Below are positions 1 through 5,032 of a DNA stretch of 6,860 bases, one piece after another. Origin of the DNA: Planctomycetota bacterium (GTDB lineage Bacteria > Planctomycetota > Planctomycetia > Pirellulales > Lacipirellulaceae); NCBI GenBank assembly GCA_024278035.1, contig JAJRUA010000394.1, positions 1 to 6,860 of the forward strand, read 5' to 3'. The position numbers and the translations under genes are program-made. Below the pieces are notes generated by a model that saw only the letters and a list, made by a program, of their open reading frames with translations, made no database searches and was not told the origin of the DNA. Position 1 is the first letter of the stretch. Every line of letters starts with the position of its first letter.

Positions 1-1631
1 CCCGGATTGCTCCAGGTGGTCCAGTAGTAGATCAGCACATGCTTGCCACGGTAGGGAGCCGCGGCGAGATCAATTCGTCGCCCGTCGAGCGTTTCACCAC
101 GCAAAGGAATCGCTTTGCCGATCGATCCCAGCCGCCTCAGTGCGCCGGCAGCCTTTTTGCCCGCCAAAGTTTGCGGAAACTCCTTGGCAGCCTGGGTGTA
201 CCATTTTTCAGCCACTTTGATTTCGCCCGTGAACTCACCCGCCATGTTGCCAAGCTGAAGCATCGCATCGGCAGCGTCGGGGCTCGTGGGGAAGGCATCC
301 ACAAACGCTTCGAGGTCGGCCAGTTGGGCTTTCTGGATTTTGGAGAAGTCGGCCTTTGGATCGCGGTAGGCCAGGCCATACTTGGCCCCAAGCTGCTGAT
401 AGCGGAAGTGGGCTGCTAGGTCTTTGCCAAGCCGCTTGACACCGGGCGAACGCTCAAGGGCCGCCAGCTTGGCGATCCCCTTCTTGTAGCCATCGGTCTG
501 CACCGCCGCGTTCAGAAGCCCCGCAAGCTGGGTGTACCATTGCCTCGCATCGGTTGGGTCCGAGCTTGAGAGAGCGAGTTTTTCTAAGACGGTAACGCGT
601 TGGGCCGTTAGGCTCGCTCGCTGGGCCGCTGTTGCGGTGGCCGCTTGGCGGTCGAGTTTTTCGAGCTGCGACATCATCGTTTGTATTTTTTCATCGGGGG
701 CAGCCCTCTTGGCCGACGCCGCGTAGCTTGGCACGGAAAAGACATTTGCTAGCTCGGGCCCCGAGGCTCCAACGCGCGGCGATTCGACCAATCGCCAGGC
801 ATCGCCCACCTTAAATAGCGACCCAAGCAACAGTTGTTCCGGCGCTCCGCCACTGTCAATCAGGGCCGATGTGTTTTCGTAGACCGTGATATCCTTGGTC
901 GATCCATCGACTCCCTTGGGCAGCACACCGGGGCGCGACGCACCAAAATCAACAAAGCGGCTTTTCCTATCGATCACTTTTTGCGAACGAACCAGCGACG
1001 CAAACTCTTGGCTTGCGGCGGTGGTTTGCTTTGCGATTTTAGAAGCGAGTGTGTTGCCCACGCCGATCTGGCGAGCCTCGTTACGGGTAATTAGCAACCG
1101 CGCGAACCTTGCAGCGTCCTTCTGCTGAACTGCCAGGACAGCCTCTTCGGCAACTTCTTGCGGAGAGATTTGCTTCCAGCTATCGATCTTCCCATCTTCG
1201 TTCTTGTCGATACCCCAACGTGAGCCGCCCGTATGGAGCCAGCGATACTCGTCCGCCTTGCTGTCGAAGTCGGAATCCACATCGCGGTAAACTTCGAGGC
1301 CGTTTTGGTAGTAGCTCCAAGTGTCAACGACATTGTCCGCATTGGTGTCCGCAAATTTCCGTAGGACTTGCCCCGAGCCATCTCGGACAATCCACGAGGT
1401 GCTTTTCCCTTCACGAATCGGTTTGATCGTACAGCGGGCCACATCGGCCTTGGCCGGCTTGGCGTAATCGACGCCCGCTTGAATTGGGGCAAGCGACAAG
1501 GCTTGGCTAACCGAAGGGGCCGCCGCCGGTGGGGCCGCTATCGCCACTCCTGCCGGCGAAATGGCTAGCAAAAAAGCGAAAGCCGAAAAATCAAGAAAAC
1601 GGCATACGTAGGGCGACTGTCGAAGAGTCAT
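1..1631 (-). CDS. Exported thioredoxin-fold (TlpA/redoxin-like) protein, 3' end missing
   Basis: The frame is open from the ATG at 1631 to the left edge (543 full codons), so the C-terminus is missing. Residues 1-33 look like a Sec signal peptide: a hydrophobic core FAFLLAISPAGVAIA, then an Ala/Pro-rich stretch. Three Asp-rich, calcium-loop-like segments follow at about 95-103, 119-127 and 142-150 (D-x-N/D-x-D pattern; the third is DKNEDGKID). Residues about 310-500 are Ala/Lys/Leu-rich helices resembling TPR repeats (KWYTQAAKEFPQ). From about 510 a thioredoxin-fold beginning is visible (LRGETLDGRRIDLAAAPYRGK, then HVLIYYWTTWSNPG), matching the redoxin/TlpA pattern up to the active-site turn. 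There the usual WCxPC reads W-S-N-P-G, so both redox cysteines appear to be replaced. It probably acts outside the cytoplasmic membrane. The start at 1631 is preferred because AGGA lies 8 nt upstream; an in-frame ATG at 1655 is the alternative. The fold assignment is fairly safe; the function is unknown. Confidence 0.8.
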   Translation of the reverse strand, partial: MTLRQSPYVCRFLDFSAFAFLLAISPAGVAIAAPPAAAPSVSQALSLAPIQAGVDYAKPAKADVARCTIKPIREGKSTSWIVRDGSGQVLRKFADTNADNVVDTWSYYQNGLEVYRDVDSDFDSKADEYRWLHTGGSRWGIDKNEDGKIDSWKQISPQEVAEEAVLAVQQKDAARFARLLITRNEARQIGVGNTLASKIAKQTTAASQEFASLVRSQKVIDRKSRFVDFGASRPGVLPKGVDGSTKDITVYENTSALIDSGGAPEQLLLGSLFKVGDAWRLVESPRVGASGPELANVFSVPSYAASAKRAAPDEKIQTMMSQLEKLDRQAATATAAQRASLTAQRVTVLEKLALSSSDPTDARQWYTQLAGLLNAAVQTDGYKKGIAKLAALERSPGVKRLGKDLAAHFRYQQLGAKYGLAYRDPKADFSKIQKAQLADLEAFVDAFPTSPDAADAMLQLGNMAGEFTGEIKVAEKWYTQAAKEFPQTLAGKKAAGALRRLGSIGKAIPLRGETLDGRRIDLAAAPYRGKHVLIYYWTTWSNP

Positions 1632-1639
1632 AGCAACGG

Positions 1640-1643
1640 TCCT
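1640..1643 (-). promoter_or_regulatory. Ribosome binding site deciding the start at 1631
   Basis: On the minus strand AGGA is followed by 8 nt and then the ATG at 1631. The in-frame ATG at 1655 has no comparable purine-rich stretch before it, so 1631 is the better start. Confidence 0.45.
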
Positions 1644-1710
1644 GAGGGCATCCATGTCCGAGAAAACGATGCCGGGATTATTCCTAGCTATCGCCGCCAC
1701 GTACAGACCG

Positions 1711-1725
1711 ATTTGTCGTGATTCT
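1711..1725 (-). promoter_or_regulatory. Shared 15-nt motif upstream of the thioredoxin-fold gene
   Basis: Read on the minus strand this is AGAATCACGACAAAT. It lies about 80 nt upstream of the thioredoxin-fold start, in the 135-bp gap after fabI. Fourteen of 15 bases recur in the same orientation before fabI (2623-2637). Nothing else is recognisable in this gap (1632-1766): there is no terminator-like hairpin with a T run after fabI, so read-through from fabI is possible. A regulatory role is speculation. Confidence 0.25.
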
Positions 1726-1766
1726 GGGGTTCAAGGCTGCAAGCACCGCATCCTTCGGTCGATCCG

Positions 1767-2594
1767 CTACCCCAGTTCTTTCAGCCGTTCGAGCAACCGG
1801 CCTGCGGTGCCCATGGCGTGGTAGCCGCCGTCGACGTGGAGGATCTCGCCACTGATGCCGCTCGACATATCGCTTAATAGAAACGTGCCGCTCTTGCCGA
1901 CCTCTTCGTGCGTGATGTTACGACCCAGCGGGGCGACCTCTTTGTACATGTCGAGCATCGCATCGACGCCCGCCCCACGGCCTGAGATTGTTTGTAGGGG
2001 GCCTGCGGAGAGGGCATTCACTCGAATCGAGCGGGGCCCCAGGTCGAACGCTAAGTAACGGACCGTCGCGTCGAGCGCCGCTTTGCAGACGCCCATCACG
2101 TTGTAGCCGGGCACCGCCTTTTCGCCACCGTAGTAGGTGAGTGTCAGGATGCTAGCGTCCGGGTTCATGTGATCCTTGAGCGCACTGGCGAGCGCCATCA
2201 GGCTGTGGACACTGATGGCCATTGCCATTTTGAACCCTTCACGGCTCGCATCGACGGTGTCGCCTTTCAGGTCTTCGGGCGGACAATAAGCGATCGAGTG
2301 CAACAGGAAGTCCAGCTTGCCGAACTCCGAATCGCATTTCTTGACCATCTCTGCGATATGCTCGTCGTTGGTCGCGTCCATCGGCAGGAGGAACTTGCAA
2401 CGGGGGTTTCCGTCCGTCAGCTTCTTAATCCGCTTAAGATTCTTCTGTCGTGCGTCGTCGGGCCGGTCCGGCATGTAGGTGAAGCCACAATCGCCCCCTT
2501 CGGCCATAATTCGGTCTGAGATGGCCCAGGCGATGGATTGTTTATTGAAAACGCCTGTAATCAGGCCTTTTTTTCCTTCAAAGAGGCCAGACAT
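1767..2594 (-). CDS. fabI: Enoyl-[acyl-carrier-protein] reductase FabI
   Basis: Cytoplasmic enzyme of type II fatty-acid synthesis. It reduces trans-2-enoyl-ACP to acyl-ACP with NAD(P)H, the last step of each elongation cycle. The protein is a complete 275-residue short-chain dehydrogenase of the divergent FabI type, slightly longer than E. coli FabI. Visible hallmarks are the N-terminal cofactor loop GVFNKQSIAWAI (14-25), HSIAYCP (99-105), the FabI catalytic pair Tyr164 and Lys171 in YNVMGVCK (Y-x6-K), and Tyr154 ten residues earlier, matching E. coli Tyr146. LSAGPLQT (195-202) and the C-terminal SGISGEILHVDGGYH (245-259) are also typical. The ATG at 2594 is preceded by AGGAG with 5-nt spacing. 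The downstream same-strand gene begins 135 bp later; upstream lies a repeat-filled divergent region. No frame or residue defect was seen. Confidence 0.97.
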   Translation of the reverse strand: MSGLFEGKKGLITGVFNKQSIAWAISDRIMAEGGDCGFTYMPDRPDDARQKNLKRIKKLTDGNPRCKFLLPMDATNDEHIAEMVKKCDSEFGKLDFLLHSIAYCPPEDLKGDTVDASREGFKMAMAISVHSLMALASALKDHMNPDASILTLTYYGGEKAVPGYNVMGVCKAALDATVRYLAFDLGPRSIRVNALSAGPLQTISGRGAGVDAMLDMYKEVAPLGRNITHEEVGKSGTFLLSDMSSGISGEILHVDGGYHAMGTAGRLLERLKELG

Positions 2595-2599
2595 GGTGG

Positions 2600-2604
2600 C
2601 TCCT
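2600..2604 (-). promoter_or_regulatory. Shine-Dalgarno sequence of fabI
   Basis: AGGAG on the minus strand, 5 nt before the fabI ATG. It is the clearest ribosome binding site in the window and fixes the start. Confidence 0.7.
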
Positions 2605-2622
2605 GCGTAGCGAAAGGGTCAT

Positions 2623-2637
2623 ATTTGTCGAGATTCT
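2623..2637 (-). promoter_or_regulatory. Shared 15-nt motif upstream of fabI
   Basis: AGAATCTCGACAAAT on the minus strand, 28 nt before the fabI start. It matches the copy upstream of the thioredoxin-fold gene (1711-1725) at 14 of 15 positions, in the same orientation relative to the downstream gene. It could be an operator or part of a promoter, but a chance match is not excluded. Confidence 0.25.
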
Positions 2638-2691
2638 AACCCCGTAATACTACCAATAGGTCGGACAGCAGGGCAGGGGAGTGCAACAAAA

Positions 2692-2720
2692 GGCGAGCGG
2701 CGGGGCGTCAGCCCCCTGAT
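2692..2720. repeat. REP-like hairpin, left member of an outer inverted pair
   Basis: The segment starts GGCGAGCGG and continues into a short hairpin GGGGC-GTCA-GCCCC (2702-2715, 5-bp stem, 4-nt loop). Its reverse complement resembles 2854-2881, so the two form an imperfect inverted pair around the inner inverted repeat. The layout of a conserved head plus a small GC hairpin resembles REP elements, but no REP-associated transposase gene is in the window. The class is an inference. Confidence 0.5.
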
Positions 2721-2722
2721 AA

Positions 2723-2823
2723 CAGCCGGCCCGAAAAAGGGGACCGGCTCCGATGTTTTGGAAAGAAAACCTTGATATATTTGTCTTGTGGCGAGGTGCC
2801 TGTCCACTTTTTCGGGCCGGCTG
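2723..2823. repeat. 29-bp inverted repeat with 43-bp spacer (MITE/REP-like)
   Basis: The arms 2723-2751 and 2795-2823 are complementary over 29 bp with three mismatches; the outer 17 bp (CAGCCGGCCCGAAAAAG) match perfectly. The 43-bp spacer is AT-richer than the surroundings. The heptamer CTGATAA occurs directly before the left arm (2716-2722) and at the outer end of the right arm (2821-2827), where it overlaps the arm by 3 bp. This could be a target duplication or simply part of the repeat. No coding capacity was seen. Located between divergent fabI and the regulator gene, it may also contribute transcript hairpins. Confidence 0.65.
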
Positions 2824-2853
2824 ATAAGGCAAGGTTATACCTACGAAGCTAGT

Positions 2854-2881
2854 ATCGGTAGGCTTACGCCCACCGCTCGCC
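2854..2881. repeat. REP-like hairpin, right member of the outer inverted pair
   Basis: It reads ATCGGTAGGCTTACGCCC followed by ACCGCTCGCC, and matches the reverse complement of 2692-2720 with a few mismatches and one gap. Its own hairpin (GGC-TTAC-GCC) is weaker. It ends about 20 bp before the regulator start, so it lies in the presumed 5' leader or promoter area of that gene. Confidence 0.45.
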
Positions 2882-2902
2882 TTCCGCTACGATGCGGTCA
2901 TC

Positions 2903-4186
2903 ATGACATCTTCCGATCTCGCTGAACTACCCGCCCGACTGCTAGCTGCCCTGGCTGTTTGTGAGACGCTGCCCGATTTTGATCGGCTGGCACTCGACGC
3001 GGTGGCGGACGTTTCGGGCGCTAAGCGAGTCGCCCTTTGGCGACCGACGTTGCCCGATTGGACTCCGCTCGCCTCTCGGCCTGCGATTCGACGGGGATCG
3101 CCCCCTGCGGCAGTGGTTGAAGCGCTGGACTCGGAGGCAACCGCCCAAATGCAAGGTTGGTCTGCCGTCAACTTCCCGGTGGCCAACACGCCCGTGCCCA
3201 ATACAGCAGGGCAGGGGGATGTGCTAGCGATTGAGGCGTTGATGGACCCAGCAACCCTTGGCGAGTTGGCCGCCCTCTATGCGGCCGCTCGGGGCATTGT
3301 CCGGCGGACAGCTCAGGATCGGCGACGGGCCGAACGAGCCGATGAGCTTCTGGCGATCTCGCTCACCTGGAGTGAAACCAACGACACGATTGCCCTTCTG
3401 GAACAAATGGCCGAAGCGGCATCGCGGCTGTTCGGAGCGGACCGGGCGACCGTTTTTTTATGGGACCGTGCAGCCAAGCAACTGGTGGGTCGGCCCGCGC
3501 TCGGGTTGCCTGACAATCGGTTAGTGATTGGTGACGATGTTGGCATCGTTGGCCGAGTCGTGCAAAGTGGAAAGCCCTTGCGAGTTTCGACGGACAACGC
3601 TGTGGAAGAGCAGGTGGACCGGACGACCGACGCCGTCACGGGGTATCAAACCGAGTCGCTCGTTTGTGTTCCCTTGGAGACTCCTGGCGGCGAACGCCTT
3701 GGTGCTTTTGAGCTGCTTAACAAGAAGTTGGGCGATTTTAGCGAGGACGACGAGCGAGGGCTTACGGAGTTTGCCCGGTTTGCGGCAGTCGCTTTGGCAA
3801 ATGCCCAGCAAGTAGAAGAGCTGATCGAACGGCGTGATACGCTGGTCGATGAGGCGGCGAGTGGCGTACAATTGCTGGGCGAATCGCCCGTGATCGTCGC
3901 CCTCCGTTCAACGATCGCACGGGCCGCCGACGCCGACTTGGCGGTGCTCGTTCTTGGTGAAACGGCACCGGCAAAGAGGTGGTTGCCCAATCGCTTCACT
4001 TTCAAAGCCGGCGGCGTGCCGAGCCACTTATCGCGGTCAACTGCGCCGCTCTCGCCGAGTCGCTGCTCGAAAGCGAACTCTTCGGCCATGAGGCGGGCGC
4101 GTTCACCGGAGCCAACGAAACGAGGGCCGGCAAGTTCGAGCTCGCCGATGGCGGCACGCTCCTTTTGGATGAAGTCGGCGATATGA
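2903..4186 (+). CDS. Sensor half (GAF) of the split sigma-54 activator
   Basis: This is the 5' fragment of the regulator; only its first 354 codons (to 3964) are in the genuine frame, and the last 73 residues are out-of-frame translation. Residues about 10-135 ([20 protein letters not shown] onward) resemble a degenerate GAF domain. Residues about 146-303 form a clear GAF domain with [50 protein letters not shown] and a C-terminal helix that leads into the linker. The ligand cannot be read from the sequence. Genuine sequence ends in [20 protein letters not shown] and VLVLGET, the start of the AAA+ domain. The ATG at 2903 has no evident Shine-Dalgarno sequence; it is the first plausible start in frame. 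No receiver domain or membrane segment is present. Confidence 0.85.
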   Translation: MTSSDLAELPARLLAALAVCETLPDFDRLALDAVADVSGAKRVALWRPTLPDWTPLASRPAIRRGSPPAAVVEALDSEATAQMQGWSAVNFPVANTPVPNTAGQGDVLAIEALMDPATLGELAALYAAARGIVRRTAQDRRRAERADELLAISLTWSETNDTIALLEQMAEAASRLFGADRATVFLWDRAAKQLVGRPALGLPDNRLVIGDDVGIVGRVVQSGKPLRVSTDNAVEEQVDRTTDAVTGYQTESLVCVPLETPGGERLGAFELLNKKLGDFSEDDERGLTEFARFAAVALANAQQVEELIERRDTLVDEAASGVQLLGESPVIVALRSTIARAADADLAVLVLGETAPAKRWLPNRFTFKAGGVPSHLSRSTAPLSPSRCSKANSSAMRRARSPEPTKRGPASSSSPMAARSFWMKSAI

Positions 4187-4809
4187 GCCTTGCTGGCCAG
4201 TCGAAGCTGCTTCGGGTACTCGAAGACAAAACGGTCGTTCGCGTCGGCGGCTCCGAGGGACGGCAGGTGGATGTCCGTGTCGTGGCGGCCACCAATTGTG
4301 ATCTACTGGCACGGGTACGAGAAAAAAAGTTCCGTGAAGACCTTTACTACCGTCTTCATGTCGTGTCGCTTGAACTTCCGCCGCTCAGGGATCGAGGCGA
4401 GGATGTCCTCCTGCTGGGCGAGTTTTTTTTGCAGTCCTTCTGCAAAAAGCGAGGCCGCAAGCCGCCCCGTTTTTCCGCCGGTGCACGACGGCGGCTGCTG
4501 GCCCATCCCTGGCCTGGCAATGTGCGTGAGTTGCGTAACCTAATGGAACGAATCGCTTATCTCACCGACGATTCGCTCGTGAAACCCGAAGAGCTGGGGC
4601 TCATCACGCCCAGTGGCGACGAGGCCGATCTGTTGCTCGACCCCACGCTTGCCGGTGCTACCCAGCAGTTCCAACGCGACCACATCACCCAAGCGGTCGA
4701 CCGAGCACGGGGCAACGTTTCTGCCGCCGCCCGAAAGCTCGGCCTGCACCGATCGAACCTCTACCGCAAGATGGACCAACTGGGGATGAAGGTAGACGAA
4801 GAAGATTGA
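3964..4809 (+). CDS. AAA+ and Fis-type DNA-binding half of the split sigma-54 activator
   Basis: This is the 3' fragment in the second frame; a GTG at 3979 is the first possible start but has no convincing ribosome binding site. Numbered as the restored protein, it holds the rest of Walker A (GTGKE, 355-359), the sigma-54 contact loop GAFTGA (399-404), Walker B LLLDE (Asp423, Glu424), the arginine-finger region FREDLYYRL (477-485), sensor [10 protein letters not shown] (537-544), and a Fis-type helix-turn-helix [20 protein letters not shown] (604-623). The intact GAFTGA loop indicates a true sigma-54 activator. Alone, this fragment would lack the first P-loop residues and the sensor. The gene ends at TGA 4807-4809 and converges on bioA. 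Confidence 0.9.
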   Translation, partial: GTGKEVVAQSLHFQSRRRAEPLIAVNCAALAESLLESELFGHEAGAFTGANETRAGKFELADGGTLLLDEVGDMSLAGQSKLLRVLEDKTVVRVGGSEGRQVDVRVVAATNCDLLARVREKKFREDLYYRLHVVSLELPPLRDRGEDVLLLGEFFLQSFCKKRGRKPPRFSAGARRRLLAHPWPGNVRELRNLMERIAYLTDDSLVKPEELGLITPSGDEADLLLDPTLAGATQQFQRDHITQAVDRARGNVSAAARKLGLHRSNLYRKMDQLGMKVDEED

Positions 4810-4859
4810 AATTGAACCGCGGTAGGAAGATTGAACTATGACAGAAGGTGAAAGAATCG

Positions 4860-4925
4860 CTTGCGCGTAGTCCCCCTCCCATAACCCCTCCCCCAAAAAT
4901 GGGGGAGGGGGGGACTACGCGTAAG
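4860..4925. repeat. G/C-run palindrome, intergenic copy; possible bidirectional terminator
   Basis: Outer arms 4860-4876 and 4909-4925 are complementary with one mismatch (core CGCGTAGTCCCCC perfect). An inner pair, CCCCTCCCCC (4885-4894) and GGGGGAGGGG (4901-4910), closes a six-base AAAAAT loop. The core C5-T-C3-ATAA-C4-T-C5 followed by G5-A-G7 is the same repeat found twice inside bioA. It lies between convergent genes, so a terminator role for both is plausible, though no long T run follows. Confidence 0.7.
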
Positions 4926-4961
4926 CCGATCCAACGCGGCATAACAGAAACGGCTTGTGGT

Positions 4962-4992
4962 ACGAAATCGGCGTCGGAGGCGCCTCCCACAG
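4962..4992. repeat. Second intergenic repeat-like element with 12-bp palindrome
   Basis: It contains a perfect palindrome GGAGGCGCCTCC (4976-4987) inside a segment that reads CGGCGTCGGAGGCGCC then TCCCACAG. From memory this resembles a dispersed intergenic repeat of planctomycete genomes; that is a recollection, not a search result. It may add to termination between the convergent genes. Confidence 0.35.
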
Positions 4993-5010
4993 CCAATCGT
5001 TCCGCCTGTG

Positions 5011-5032
5011 GTTCAGATTCTGTTCAGATTCT
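5011..5032. repeat. Perfect 11-bp tandem duplication at the bioA stop
   Basis: GTTCAGATTCT occurs twice back to back (5011-5021 and 5022-5032). The last base of the second unit is the final base of the bioA stop codon (TAA, 5034-5032 on the minus strand), so the duplication does not change the protein. Confidence 0.6.

Larger units (their letters stand above)
2903..4809 (+). pseudogene. Sigma-54-dependent transcriptional activator, frameshifted in Walker A
   Basis: Two overlapping frames together encode one bacterial enhancer-binding protein: a GAF sensor, an AAA+ ATPase that remodels sigma-54 RNA polymerase, and a Fis-type DNA-binding domain. The join is at 3962-3966, where ACGGC is found but ACGGGC would restore the P-loop GETGTGKE. 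Adding one G gives a continuous 635-residue protein with every expected motif in order. As written, the ribosome would leave the correct frame after Thr354 and end at 4186. The rest of the gene shows no decay, which favours a sequencing or assembly error or a very recent mutation. Programmed frameshifting is less likely, as no classical slippery heptamer is present. The gene is a stand-alone regulator; no histidine kinase is adjacent and its targets are unknown. Confidence 0.9.

Noticed and set aside
39..1568. Several open frames of 60-133 codons on both strands within the first 1.6 kb
   Set aside because: They lie in alternative frames of the continuous 543-codon frame that starts at 1631 and runs off the left edge; only that frame has a signal peptide and recognisable domains.
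2286..2295. Ala102 in fabI at the position of E. coli Gly93, a known inhibitor-resistance site
   Set aside because: Ala is the natural residue here in some FabI proteins, such as those of Gram-positive bacteria, so it says little about inhibitor response.
2619..2832. Short minus-strand frames in the fabI upstream region
   Set aside because: They translate the inverted repeats and have no ribosome binding site or recognisable protein features.
4303..4320. TGGCACG resembling the -24 half of a sigma-54 promoter
   Set aside because: No GC/TTGC element at the right distance, and it lies inside the activator gene. The TGGCAC at 731 also has wrong spacing to the next TTGC.
4801..4835. Direct repeat GAAGATTGAA (4801-4810 and 4826-4835) at the end of the activator gene
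   Set aside because: Short, purine-rich and partly coding; it may be chance and no role is apparent.
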